Assembly: GCA_000799755.1 (NCBI GenBank)
Contig: JUHI01000036.1
Span: 1 to 32,930 of the forward strand
Direction: 5' to 3'
Source of the DNA: Martinezella tropici
GTDB lineage: Bacteria > Pseudomonadota > Alphaproteobacteria > Rhizobiales > Rhizobiaceae
DNA length: 32,930 nt
Part shown: positions 23,519 to 32,930 of the stretch, in pieces
How the letters are laid out: every line of letters starts with the position of its first letter
Numbering within the stretch: the stretch's first letter is position 1
Notes under the pieces: generated by a model
Told to the model about the DNA's origin: nothing
The model's input: only the letters and a program-made list of their open reading frames with translations
Database searches by the model: none
Position numbers and translations under genes: made by a program

Positions 23519-23603
23519 CCATATCCTCCTTGAAGCAACATGGTTACAGAAGCGCTGAAAGCAGCGCTCCCAGCTTGGCCAGCCCTTATTTTCAGCGGCT
23601 GGC
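23519..23603 (-). promoter_or_regulatory. ROSE-type RNA thermometer in the hsp20 leader
   Basis: The last hairpin is formed by CCATGTTGCT and AGGAGGATATGG, hiding the ribosome binding site. The TTGCT opposite AGGAGG is the conserved ROSE feature. Two perfect upstream stems precede it: AGCGCTG/CAGCGCT at 23551-23568 and GCCAGCC/GGCTGGC at 23578-23603. ROSE elements are known for rhizobial small heat shock genes. Confidence 0.88.
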
Positions 23604-23610
23604 GGCAAAC

Positions 23611-23640
23611 GATTTGGTTTTTGGGATTTTCGGATTCAAG
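23611..23640 (-). promoter_or_regulatory. Possible RpoH-type promoter for hsp20
   Basis: On the minus strand CTTGAAT (23640-23634) is followed after 15 bases by ACCAAATC (23618-23611), a weak match to the CTTGAA / CCCCATnT pattern. Transcription would begin just before the first hairpin of the thermometer. Confidence 0.45.
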
Positions 23641-23682
23641 ATCTACTACAAGAAAATTTACCGACCTTGGGTTGCTCTGTCG

Positions 23683-23973
23683 TCAGTGAACCGCTCGACT
23701 GAGCACGCGATGCGGATAGGCCGCCCTGAACTGCGAAATCATCGCACAGGCTTGGAGCAATACCCGCTCGGTGGTTTCGGAAGTGTTGCGTGCCAGCTCG
23801 TCGGCGTTTATGCGGATGGCCTCCGCCATGTTGGCCGACATCACAGCGAAACGGCCCTCACCGTAGACGAGCGCATCTTGCGAGGCCGTCTCGAGCCAGC
23901 GTGCGAAATCGACAATGATTTCCTCCCTCTCCGCGATGCTGGCATCCTTAATGATTTTAATAGTCTCTTCCAT
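23683..23973 (-). CDS. Hypothetical protein, 96 aa
   Basis: The product MEETIKIIKDASIAEREEII, VDFARWLETASQDALVYGEG and RFAVMSANMAEAIRINADELARNTSETTERVL is mostly helical. It lacks recognised motifs. The ATG is preceded by GGAGTGAGACCAC at a good distance. It lies between usg and hsp20 on the same strand. The composition looks like a real small protein, but its function is unknown. Confidence 0.5.
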   Translation of the reverse strand: MEETIKIIKDASIAEREEIIVDFARWLETASQDALVYGEGRFAVMSANMAEAIRINADELARNTSETTERVLLQACAMISQFRAAYPHRVLSRAVH

Positions 23974-24066
23974 GTGGTCTCACTCCATACAGACGTGGCA
24001 AGCGATCGGGCTTACCAAGCCCCGATCGCCGGGTGAGCTAGGAAGTGGAAAAGTCAGATTCAAGCC

Positions 24067-24339
24067 TCAGTGCAGCTTGAATTCTCCATCAACGCGGCGC
24101 CATTCATTTGGACCGATCAGGCGCTGGTGTGTATAGCGAACGGAGTGCAACGGCCCCTCTAGCTTCGCTTGCCAGAAGTCGAGGAACTTATGCATCTCGG
24201 GAAAATCGGGGGCGAGATCATAGTCTTGCCAGACATAGGTCTGCAGCACGGATGCGAAATCAGGAATGCGGTAAAGTATGTGTGCGGTGGTCATGCCATA
24301 GCCATTCAGCTGGCGCTCGAGATCAGATGAAAATCGCAT
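24067..24339 (-). CDS. usg: Usg family protein, 90 aa
   Basis: The sequence LERQLNGYGMTTAHILYRIP, DFASVLQTYVWQDYDLAPDF, PEMHKFLDFWQAKLEGPLHS and VRYTHQRLIGPNEWRRVDGEF is the full Usg protein, a short alphaproteobacterial family of unclear role. The ATG follows GGAGATGAAGC. It is divergent from groES and may share heat-responsive control by proximity. No membrane segment is seen. Confidence 0.9.
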   Translation of the reverse strand: MRFSSDLERQLNGYGMTTAHILYRIPDFASVLQTYVWQDYDLAPDFPEMHKFLDFWQAKLEGPLHSVRYTHQRLIGPNEWRRVDGEFKLH

Positions 24340-24442
24340 GCTTCATCTCCGTTTTGTGACAAGATGATGGTGGCGCAAATTTTCGCCTCCCTCAACGATT
24401 TTTTGAACGGGAAACGCTCGATTATTGTTCCCTTACAGCGTG

Positions 24443-24469
24443 TTAGCAGCAGGTTTTTCTGAGTGCTAA
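24443..24469. promoter_or_regulatory. CIRCE-like element with a degenerate left arm
   Basis: TTAGCAGCA, nine bases, GAGTGCTAA. The right arm is the exact consensus, the left arm matches six of nine bases of TTAGCACTC. CIRCE is bound by HrcA upstream of groESL. Confidence 0.85.
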
Positions 24470-24486
24470 TTTTTTATATTCTTCCC

Positions 24487-24517
24487 CTTGAAATCGCAAA
24501 ACCGCAAAACCAGATCA
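24487..24517 (+). promoter_or_regulatory. Possible RpoH promoter of groESL
   Basis: A perfect CTTGAAA (24487-24493) is followed after 16 bases by CCAGATCA, which is a poor match to CCCCATnT. It lies just after CIRCE. Confidence 0.5.
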
Positions 24518-24521
24518 TTTC

Positions 24522-24575
24522 GCGCAAAACGCTCAATCGAGGTTTTGCGCCCCCCGGACTGGTCATCCGGTCCGG
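24522..24575 (+). promoter_or_regulatory. Two stem-loops in the groES leader
   Basis: GCGCAAAAC (24522-24530) pairs perfectly with GTTTTGCGC (24542-24550). CCGGAC (24554-24559) pairs with GTCCGG (24570-24575). They lie between the promoter and the GGAGG site and could affect mRNA stability or translation. Confidence 0.7.
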
Positions 24576-24616
24576 CTGGGAAACGAAGCAATCTTTTTTG
24601 TCCAATGGAGGAAAAC

Positions 24617-24931
24617 ATGTCGTTCCGACCGCTTCATGACCGCATTCTCGTCCGCCGGGTCGAATCCGAAGAGAAGACCAAAGGCGGCATAATCATTCCT
24701 GATACCGCCAAGGAAAAACCGCAGGAGGGCGAAGTCATCGCCGTCGGCCCCGGCGCGCGTAACGAGGCCGGCCAGATTCAGGCGCTCGACGTCAAGGCCG
24801 GCGACCGCGTCCTGTTCGGCAAATGGTCCGGTACCGAGATCAAGATCAACGGCGAAGACCTGCTGATCATGAAGGAAAGCGATGTCATGGGCGTCGTCGA
24901 AGCCCAGGCCGAGCAGAGACAAGCCGCCTGA
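24617..24931 (+). CDS. groES: Co-chaperonin GroES, 104 aa
   Basis: Start at ATG 24617 after GGAGG; the frame before it is leader. The sequence FRPLHDRILVRRVESEEKTK with GGIIIPDTAKEKPQEGEVIAVGPG contains the mobile loop. VKAGDRVLFGKWSGTEIKIN and ILIMKESDVMGV-like ends complete GroES. It caps the GroEL cage for protein folding in the cytoplasm. groEL follows after 57 bp. Regulation by CIRCE/HrcA and RpoH is suggested by the leader. It is likely one of several groESL copies, as is usual in rhizobia. Confidence 0.97.
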   Translation: MSFRPLHDRILVRRVESEEKTKGGIIIPDTAKEKPQEGEVIAVGPGARNEAGQIQALDVKAGDRVLFGKWSGTEIKINGEDLLIMKESDVMGVVEAQAEQRQAA

Positions 24932-24988
24932 GGCGCCCATCAATTCCAACCCATCAGTCAAATAGCTGCCTATTGAGGAGTTAAAGAA

Positions 24989-26617
<1,629 letters not shown>

Positions 26618-26632
26618 ACAGGCGATTGGGAA

Positions 26633-26661
26633 GGCTCGCCCCAGCCGCCGTGGGGCGAGCC
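26633..26661 (+). terminator. Perfect 10-bp stem-loop after groEL (no T-run)
   Basis: GGCTCGCCCC and GGGGCGAGCC pair perfectly around a nine-base loop 15 bp after the groEL stop. No run of T follows, so it may be an mRNA 3' stabiliser or attenuator before the small gene at 26675 instead of a terminator. Confidence 0.6.
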
Positions 26662-26674
26662 ACTCGGAGAAGAC

Positions 26675-26890
26675 ATGAATTTGCCATCGAAGGAAGATGC
26701 GCGCGTCTGCGCCAGGATCGTGAAAGAGGTCGCGCGTGCTCAGGGTATCGTGAACGATCCCGCCGCTGTCGGGAGGCTGACGGTAACTGTTGCCAGGCTT
26801 TTCAATAAAGGCCTGCGCGATCGTGAGGAGCTCCTGACGGTTGCGACGGAGTCTGTCCAGATGCCGGCCGACTTACGTTCGGCACAGTGA
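26675..26890 (+). CDS. Small hypothetical protein after groEL, 71 aa
   Basis: ATG 26675 follows GGAGAAGAC. The product NLPSKEDARVCARIVKEVAR, AQGIVNDPAAVGRLTVTVAR and LFNKGLRDREELLTVATESV is helical and soluble-looking, with no known domain recognised. It lies 57 bp after groEL behind a strong hairpin and may be a lowly expressed third gene of the operon. I recall similar proteins next to rhizobial groEL copies, unverified. Confidence 0.6.
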   Translation: MNLPSKEDARVCARIVKEVARAQGIVNDPAAVGRLTVTVARLFNKGLRDREELLTVATESVQMPADLRSAQ

Positions 26891-27043
26891 TGGAGAGCCG
26901 CCCAAGAACGCTCGCATAATGAATTTCGCAACTATCGTTGTACTGCGGCATCAAAGCCAATTACAGGGAAGAAAGGCGCTTATGTCAGCCTTTTCAGACT
27001 CTGACGCCAAGCTGCTTACCCGTAGCCTACCGCGGCGATCGTA

Positions 27044-27081
27044 GCGGGTGAGCGAGATGTCGCTCCGCCCGCAAGTTTTTT
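27044..27081 (+). terminator. Rho-independent terminator after the groESL operon
   Basis: GCGGG-T-GAGCGA-GATG-TCGCTC-CG-CCCGC gives a two-part stem with a small internal loop, followed by AAGTTTTTT. It lies about 150 bp after the 71-aa gene and would end transcription from the chaperonin side. Confidence 0.7.
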
Positions 27082-27138
27082 GGCAAGACATACTCTTACA
27101 CATTCGTCGCCCTGAGGCTGCCTTATCACCAGGCGCAG

Positions 27139-28793
27139 TTATGCCAGGGTGGCTGCAAAGGTTGTTGCATCGACGGGCCGCCCGAACAGGTAGCCCTGGC
27201 CAACCGGACAACCCATCTCGGCAAGCATGGCGCGTTGGGCCTCGGTTTCCACCCCCTCCGCGACAACCGTCAAGCCGAGGGCTCGTCCCAGGTCTACGAT
27301 GGCTTGGACGATTACTCTTCTGGAGAGTCTTGTGGCGAGCTCGCTGACAAAGGTGCGATCTATCTTGATCTCGGTCACCGGGAAGGTTTCGAGAGAGCGC
27401 AAGTTCGAATAGCCAGTGCCGAAGTCATCGACGGAAAGCCCAACACCACTCAGTCGCAGACGCTGAAATGCGTCCATCACGCCGGGCCTATCGCCTAGGA
27501 ACATGCTTTCGGTGATCTCAAGGGTCAGCCACGCCGGGTCGGCAGTGGTTTTACGCAAGACACGTTCCAGCATCTCCGCCATGTCGTGTCGCAGGAATTC
27601 GGCGGCCGACACGTTCACCGCAAAACGCAGAGCCTCGCGGCGGTCCGCGTTTATCTGACGGGCGAATGCAGCAACAGTCGTCAGGCTTCGCTCGGTCAGT
27701 TCGAGCAGCAGGCCAGACCTCTCCGCGGTTTCGATGAAACTAACGGGAAGCTGAGTGCCGAACAGGGGATGGCTCCAGCGGATCAGCGCTTCCGCGCCGA
27801 GCCACTCACCGGTGAGGAGATCAACCTGGGGCTGGAAGTGATACATGAACTCATCGTTTGCCACCGCAACTTTCAATTCGCGCGTCATCCGCAGACGGCG
27901 GCGCGCCTGCTCATCGTCCGCGTCCTCGAACCGGCGAGGACCGGCCAGAGGGTCGGACTTGGCTGCGTGCGGCGCGGTACCGGCGTTCCGGATCAGCGAA
28001 ATGGCGTTCCCCGCAGGCTTGCCGATCGCATAGCCGATTGCGAACCGCAGGGAGACATTGGCACCGGCCACCACGAAGTCTGCCGCAAGCGAGGCGGATA
28101 CCAACGCCACGGTCGCCTCCGCCCTCGTTTCATCCGGAAGGTCGAATACTAAAGCGAATTCATTCGCACCCATCCCGGCCACGAGCGCAGCACCCAATTC
28201 CCTCAGCCGTCGTCCGGTCTCACAAAGGAGAGCATCCCTAACGTCGAAACCATATCCTGTATTGAGGTCGTGGAAGTCGATCACGTCCAGCTTCACAACC
28301 AGGAGCGTCACGCTTGAATGCGACGAGAAACGTTCTTCGGCGGCAAGCAGAAACGATTGGCGGTTCAGGCAACCTGTCGTGCCGTCCAGATTGGCGATGC
28401 GGTCCAGGGCAGTGTTGGCCTGTTGGAGCGCAGAGACGTCGCGCAGTATGCCGACGTAGAAAAGCTCTTCGTCCACCCTGACGGGCCGCAGACTGAGACT
28501 GTTCCAGAACGGCGATCTCCAGCTGATCCCGCTCGTTACCCTGCAGGTAGCGGCAATCCTTTCCGATAACCTCATCGCATGTATACCCCCGTCAGTTGCT
28601 CGAAAGCCCTGTTTACGTATGATAAGGGCGCACTGGCGCCTGACCGTTTTCCGATTGCAACACCTTCCGTCAATCCCTCAACAAGGGTCGGCAGGATTTT
28701 CCGGACCGCGTCAGAGCTAGGAAGCCGCTCGCCAGGCTCGCCGGATATACGCTTTATGAGGTCCGGTTGATTCGGATTTTCGAAGTTTTGCAT
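27139..28793 (-). pseudogene. LOV-GGDEF-EAL protein broken inside the LOV domain
   Basis: The C-terminal part from about 28480 is intact. A GGDEF domain has the degenerate motif GANEF (in GMGANEFALVF). An EAL domain keeps EALIRW, NVSAAEF, EITESM, DDFGTGYSNL, KIDRTFV and EGVET, so the phosphodiesterase could be active if expressed. Upstream, three frames spell a LOV domain: LSYVNRAFEQLTG, then YTCDEVIGKDCRYLQGNERD, then FWNSLSLRPVRVDEELFYVGILRDV. GKDCRYLQG is the LOV photo-cysteine motif. One extra base in a C5 run (28586-28590) and a loss of about 20 codons near 28510 break it. The start near 28793 is uncertain. Confidence 0.8.
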
Positions 28794-28859
28794 GGCAGGA
28801 ACAATGGACGCCGACCTTAGGCGGAGCAACCCGCAGCCGAGGCGGTTTCGGGACAATGG

Positions 28860-29846
28860 TCAGCCGTTTTCGGACAAACTGCGTCTGGCTCCGTCACCGG
28901 AGGTACGGAAGCGATCACGGTAGTCGGACGGCGTCACGCCCACATGCGAAACAAAAGCGCGCCGCATCGCGCTCGCCGATCCAAAACCACTTTTCTCTGC
29001 GATCGACGCGATCGGCAAACGGCTCCCTTCCAAAAGGAAGCGCGCAACGTCGATACGCGTCAGGTCGACATAGTCCGATGGCGATATCCCCACCTCCTGA
29101 GAGAAAACACGGCTGAAATTCCGCGTGCTCATCGCCGCGAGTTTGGCCAAGGCCGCAACGGATAGGTCGTCCGCTGGGTGGTTCAGGACATATTGCTGGA
29201 CGTCGTGGAGACGGTTGCGGTCGATCGCCTGCGCTGCCAGATGCACGCTGAACTGTGATTGGTCACCGGGTCGCTTCAAGAACACGACGAGCCGGCGAGC
29301 GACGTAAAGTGCCACTTCCCGGCCGAGGTCCTCCTCGACGAGGGAAAGACCGAGGTCAATCGCCGCGCTGGATCCCGCCGACGTGATCATCGCACCGTCA
29401 CGTAGAAAAACCCGGTCGCCTTCCACGTGCGCATCGGGGAACCGCTCGGCAAGCAGTGACGCGAACTGCCAATGCGTGGTGACGCGCCGGCCTTTGAGTA
29501 GACCAGCACTGCCGAGCACGAATGCTCCTGTGCAGACGGAGCCGTAGCGCCGCGTTTGGGAGGCAATAGCGGTCAGCCAGTCGATAACCTGCCTACCCGG
29601 GCTGTGGGGAACTCCGACGCTCCCGGCCACGAGCAAGGTGTCCGGATTGCCAGAGTAATTTCTGAAAGCGCAGTCAGGCTCGACCCTGAGACCCGATGCA
29701 CAGCGGATCGTGCTATCGCCTTCGGCGACGATCGTGACCTCGTAGAACGCCTTATCGACGCGAGTATTCGCTTCGGCAAACACATCCATCAGCCCGGCAA
29801 GCTCCAGTGAATGCACGTCCGTGGGCACGAAGATCGCGATCCGCAT
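28860..29846 (-). CDS. GlxA-type AraC-family regulator, 328 aa
   Basis: Start at ATG 29846 after GGGGGGAT. The N-terminal half is a DJ-1/PfpI-like domain (MRIAIFVPTDVHSLELAGLM, DVFAEANTRV, LLVAGSVGVP) with Cys105 in GSVCTGAFVLG. The C-terminal AraC domain has LSVAALAKLAAMSTRNFSRVF and IASIAEKSGFGSASAMRRAF. GlxA regulators often control catabolic or stress genes. Its target could be the ABM gene upstream on the same strand or an unlinked locus. Confidence 0.94.
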   Translation of the reverse strand: MRIAIFVPTDVHSLELAGLMDVFAEANTRVDKAFYEVTIVAEGDSTIRCASGLRVEPDCAFRNYSGNPDTLLVAGSVGVPHSPGRQVIDWLTAIASQTRRYGSVCTGAFVLGSAGLLKGRRVTTHWQFASLLAERFPDAHVEGDRVFLRDGAMITSAGSSAAIDLGLSLVEEDLGREVALYVARRLVVFLKRPGDQSQFSVHLAAQAIDRNRLHDVQQYVLNHPADDLSVAALAKLAAMSTRNFSRVFSQEVGISPSDYVDLTRIDVARFLLEGSRLPIASIAEKSGFGSASAMRRAFVSHVGVTPSDYRDRFRTSGDGARRSLSENG

Positions 29847-30110
29847 CGGATTATCCCCCCCCAGTGTAGAACACACGACGCTCTCAACTAGGCGTTACGC
29901 CAACGCCGGTCCCAAGACGGCCACGGTCCCACAGGGCCGCAGAGCCGTCAACGTCAAGATGATCGGGCAGGACCGGCGGAAAATCTGCCCAGAAGGCATG
30001 AGCGATAGGCCAAAGCGAGTTACGGGCGCCAGGTCACCCTGACGCCATTCTCATATCTTCTGCTGAGAAAGCGAGAATTTTTCTGTCGGCATCACAACGA
30101 CAGTACGCAC

Positions 30111-30416
30111 TTATGACCGCTTATCCGCAAGGATAGACAGCTTATGGATCAGTGGCGGCTTAGCGAACAGGTCCCCTTCCTCTGCCTTTGCCATCAAAGC
30201 AGCAGCGACCTGGCCGTTCAAGTGGGCATCCCTTCCGTCCTCATCGTCGAACGTGTCAAAGATTGCGAACGAACTTGGACCCTCCTGAATCGCATACCAG
30301 GAAATTGTACCGGGCTCGGCATTGACCAGCGGTACGGCTGATCGCAGAAATTCGGCGACCGCCGCTTCCTTGCCGGGCTTTGCCTCAAGCGGAACGTAGA
30401 GCGCGAATTTGGTCAT
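30111..30416 (-). CDS. Antibiotic biosynthesis monooxygenase (ABM) domain protein, 101 aa
   Basis: ATG 30416 follows GGAGGTAGTC; the upstream methionines are less likely. TKFALYVPLEAKPGKEAAVA, AEFLRSAVPLVNAEPGTISW and FAIFDTFDDEDGRDAHLNGQV with LMAKAEEGDLF form the ABM dimeric ferredoxin-like fold. Members act on quinols, polyketides or reactive aldehydes, or have no known activity. It lies about 265 bp upstream of the GlxA regulator on the same strand. Confidence 0.9.
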   Translation of the reverse strand: MTKFALYVPLEAKPGKEAAVAEFLRSAVPLVNAEPGTISWYAIQEGPSSFAIFDTFDDEDGRDAHLNGQVAAALMAKAEEGDLFAKPPLIHKLSILADKRS

Positions 30417-30434
30417 GACTACCTCCATGGGCAC

Positions 30435-30773
30435 CCTATGTGCCGCAACTTAAAGAACAAGCTAAGCACGACAAATGTTTGACGATCGAGAAATTACCAC
30501 CTTGACCTAGAAAGCCTGATGCCAGTTTGGCAACAATTTTTAGCTGAAAGTACAGCGTTATAGGCTCGCCTTGAGGGGGTATGAACCAAGGACATACATT
30601 CTCCGCTCCACTGATCCTTAATCAAGCAATTGAAAGCCAATACAATTTGGACTGACCTTATCTCCATGCACCAACATCCATGATAGCGTTTTGGAGATTA
30701 TCACGGGCAGCGGTAGCAGACTTCCTATGCCTGCGGACTTCCGGATGCTTTCAGCCATCGGGGGTTGACAGCG
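30435..30773. other. No gene recognised
   Basis: This spacer between the ABM gene and ialB is relatively AT-rich and contains no convincing frame. It lies upstream of the ABM gene and may hold its promoter. Confidence 0.35.
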
Positions 30774-31307
30774 CTATTTGGTGAGGTCGGCAATACGATT
30801 GAGCGCGCCGGCAAGACCCTTCAGGGACACAGCCAGGGTCAACGGTTGGACCGGGCTGGCAGCGGAAACGGTAACGTTGAGGGCCTTGCCCGTCCTGAGC
30901 TTCGCAATCGTGTCTGCTTCGAAGGTCAGCGGCACGAGGCAGCCTTGTGGCAGGCAGGTCGAGAACGACAGAGTATTGCCGAGAGGGGCATCGTCGACCT
31001 TCAACTGAGCGCCCTGGGGTAGTGCCAGTCCGAGCGGTAGCACCAGCGTGCCCCGGAACTTGCCGTCAGCTGCCTTGCCGATCTCGACAGCCAGGACGGT
31101 CTGCTTCGTCTGATTGCTGGTTTGGACCTGTCGGGCGAGGCAGGATGGAGCGTTGGCCTGCATCTGGCACACAACGCCCCAATCGTCGTAGGTCTCGACC
31201 AGTGAGCTGGCCCCGCCCGGCAGCGGGGCGGCGGTCACGGTGCCGCCGACGAGAGCGAGCATTGCCGCCAGCACTGAAGCCTTCGGCAAATAGCGGGATG
31301 ACGTCAT
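30774..31307 (-). CDS. ialB: Invasion-associated locus B (IalB) family protein, 177 aa
   Basis: A signal peptide (MTSSRYLPKASVLAAMLALVGGTVTAA) is followed by the IalB core: LVETYDDWGVVCQMQANAPS, CLARQVQTSNQTKQTVLAVEI, LGLALPQGAQLKVDD and FSTCLPQGCLVPLTFEAD. Four cysteines suggest disulfides in the periplasm. IalB was first described as a Bartonella factor for red-cell invasion, but the family is widespread in rhizobia without a proven role. It lies 92 bp after the adhesin gene and may share its transcript. The ATG follows AGGAACCC. Confidence 0.9.
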   Translation of the reverse strand: MTSSRYLPKASVLAAMLALVGGTVTAAPLPGGASSLVETYDDWGVVCQMQANAPSCLARQVQTSNQTKQTVLAVEIGKAADGKFRGTLVLPLGLALPQGAQLKVDDAPLGNTLSFSTCLPQGCLVPLTFEADTIAKLRTGKALNVTVSAASPVQPLTLAVSLKGLAGALNRIADLTK

Positions 31308-31399
31308 TAGAATGGGTTCCTTTCATATGGTTGGGGTCCGACCGCACGTGACGGCTCGGTCCGCCGGACGGCCAGCATCCGGCGGACTGTGTATCGTAG

Positions 31400-32930
31400 C
31401 TATGGCGTCGCCTGGCCCGCAAGCGAAACGCAGCCGTTGCCATTGTCGAGGCAAATGAACGTGCCCTCGAAGCGTGGATCGGTGATCACGTCGTGGCTGC
31501 CATCCGCGGTTTCGGCGCTATCGGAAACCGGCCGGATCGGCGCAAAGCGGCCGGCATCGAAGCTCGGCATCACGGAGCTTGCCTGTGTGCCTGGTTCGGG
31601 GTTGGCGGCCTTTGCCACGGTCAGCACGCCTGGAACGAAGTTCATGCGATAATTGGCGGACGCCAGTAGCGTGCCCTGGGTGATCGCATAGGCACCCGGC
31701 TCGCTAAGGCTGGTTGCGGACGTGGCGAGCCCTCCCGAAAGCTTGTCGCCGTTGACGAGACCCGCACCTCCGACGATATAGGTCAGTGCCGGATTGGCGA
31801 GGCCATAGCGGCGGCTAAGTGAGTCGGCGGCAACCGTAATGGCACGCTGGTTCACCGTGAGGTCTGAGCCCACGTAGCTGATTGTGTAATTGGCGTTGGC
31901 TAGCGACCCTTGCGTGATCGCGTAGGCACCGATATCGGAATCTTGCCCCGCCGTGGTCGAGAGCGAACCGGAGAGCGTGTCGCCATTCAGCAGGCCTGTC
32001 GCGGCATAGGTCAGTGTCGGATTGGCATCGCCATAGGTCTTCGACTTCGCTTCCGCCGTCACCGTGATCGCGCGTTGGTTCACGCTGAGATTGGCTCCGA
32101 CGTAAGTCAGGGCGTAATTGTTTGACGCCGAGAACGAGCCGGTGATGGCATAGCTGCCAACATTGGCATATTGCCCCGCCGTGGTCGCGAGTGATCCGGA
32201 CAGCGTGTCACCATTGACCAGCCCCGTAGCGGTGTAGGTCAGCGTCGGATTGATCTCCCCATAGACTTTCGACAGCGCGCCCGCCGTCACCGTCAGCGCC
32301 CGCGGGGTGATTGCCAGGTCGGCACCCGTATAGCTGATGGCGTAGTTTGCATTGGCCAGAGTACCCTGAGCAATCGCATAGGCGCCGACATCGGAATATT
32401 GCCCTGCTGCTGTGGCAAGCGATCCGGAGAGCGTGTCGTTGTTGACCAGGCCCGAGGTCGCGTAGGTCAGCGCCGGATTGGCATCACCATAGGCTCTCGA
32501 CAGCGCATCCGCCGTAACGGTTAGCGCGCGCGGGGTGATTGTCAGGTTGGCGGCATTGTAGGTGATCGCGTAATTGGCATTGCTGAGGCCACCGAGAGTG
32601 ATCCCGTAGCCGCCCACATTCGAATATTGCCCAGCCGCCGTCGAAAGTGATCCGGAGAGCATGTCGCCATTGACAAGGCTCGAGGTTGTATAAGTCAGCG
32701 CTGGGTTTGCATTGCCATAGGTCTTCGACTTCGCATCCGCCGTTACCGTTAGCGCACGCGGAGTGACCGTCAGATTAGCCGCATTGTAGGTGATCGCGTA
32801 ATTGGCGTTACCAAGGCTGCCGAGAGTGATCCCGTAGCTGCCAACATTCGAATACTGCCCCGCCGAAGTCGATAGCGAACCGGAGAGCGTGTCGTTATTC
32901 ACGAGGCCCGAGGTCGCGTAGCTCAGCGCC
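31400..32930 (-). CDS. MBG-repeat adhesin or filamentous haemagglutinin-like protein, C-terminal part
   Basis: The frame is open to the window edge, so the start and N-terminus lie beyond 32930. It consists of MBG-type repeats of 76 residues with the pattern A(L/I)TVTAxAxSKxYGxxNPxLTY, LVNGDTLSGSL and AGQYSxVGxYxIT, then NYAITY. A C-terminal tail ends CLDNGNGCVSLAGQATP. Such repeats build surface-exposed stalks of adhesins and two-partner secreted exoproteins. The missing N-terminus should hold a TPS haemagglutination domain if it is of the TpsA type. The downstream ialB gene suggests a shared envelope role. Confidence 0.88.
   Translation of the reverse strand, partial: ALSYATSGLVNNDTLSGSLSTSAGQYSNVGSYGITLGSLGNANYAITYNAANLTVTPRALTVTADAKSKTYGNANPALTYTTSSLVNGDMLSGSLSTAAGQYSNVGGYGITLGGLSNANYAITYNAANLTITPRALTVTADALSRAYGDANPALTYATSGLVNNDTLSGSLATAAGQYSDVGAYAIAQGTLANANYAISYTGADLAITPRALTVTAGALSKVYGEINPTLTYTATGLVNGDTLSGSLATTAGQYANVGSYAITGSFSASNNYALTYVGANLSVNQRAITVTAEAKSKTYGDANPTLTYAATGLLNGDTLSGSLSTTAGQDSDIGAYAITQGSLANANYTISYVGSDLTVNQRAITVAADSLSRRYGLANPALTYIVGGAGLVNGDKLSGGLATSATSLSEPGAYAITQGTLLASANYRMNFVPGVLTVAKAANPEPGTQASSVMPSFDAGRFAPIRPVSDSAETADGSHDVITDPRFEGTFICLDNGNGCVSLAGQATP
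31610..32930 (-). repeat. Tandem repeat array, unit 228 bp (76 aa)
   Basis: Reading towards lower coordinates, a partial unit ends at 32756, followed by four units of exactly 228 bp (32755-32528, 32527-32300, 32299-32072, 32071-31844) and a last divergent unit of 234 bp (31843-31610). Neighbouring units near the window edge are most alike, the last is the most diverged. Confidence 0.9.

Overview
The window reads as accessory DNA, a plasmid or genomic island, from an alphaproteobacterium of the Rhizobiales, probably a Rhizobium, Sinorhizobium or Agrobacterium relative. This rests on the GC-rich coding sequence, an IS66-type transposase end, small proteins that look like rhizobial ones, a Usg protein, an HWE-type histidine kinase, a ROSE-like RNA thermometer before an Hsp20 gene, a CIRCE-like groESL leader, and an IalB protein beside an MBG-repeat adhesin. 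The assignment comes from sequence reading and memory of the families, without database searches.

Layout. Bases 1-666 hold the 3' end of an IS66-type element. Bases 800-4120 carry small genes: conserved-looking hypotheticals, ribosomal protein S21 with a TTG start, a cold shock protein with its terminator, and three very small proteins (52, 42 and 56 aa). Bases 4450-4630 hold a relic of an NAD(P)-binding protein.

Bases 4970-19986 are dominated by short-chain dehydrogenases/reductases (SDRs): seven intact SDRs plus one NmrA-like protein in four modules. Each module has its own one-component regulator from a different family: AraC (divergent from SDR plus NTF2-like), LysR (divergent from a five-gene operon SDR - alpha/beta hydrolase - SDR - DUF427 - SDR), TetR (divergent from SDR - SDR - cupin) and MarR (last gene of NmrA - NTF2-like - SDR - marR). 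Two modules show clear operator candidates: a perfect 17-bp palindrome containing ATAC-N7-GTAT before the LysR gene, and paired repeats in and after a sigma70-like promoter before the NmrA gene. The substrates cannot be read from the sequence.

Between and after the modules lie decayed genes: a PHB-depolymerase-like esterase, an aquaporin half, a DUF302 protein, an SDR C-terminus, a cupin with a one-base frameshift, an HWE histidine kinase with two consecutive in-frame TGA codons, a DUF982-like gene with one TAA, and a LOV-GGDEF-EAL protein broken inside the LOV domain. The mix of intact regulated operons and many fresh lesions suggests a replicon under relaxed selection.

Bases 23043-27081 form a stress block: Hsp20 with a ROSE-like thermometer and possible RpoH promoter, usg, then groES-groEL with a degenerate CIRCE, a CTTGAAA promoter and leader hairpins. 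After the LOV/EAL remnant come a GlxA-type AraC regulator and a small ABM monooxygenase. The window ends with ialB downstream of a partial adhesin made of 76-residue MBG repeats.
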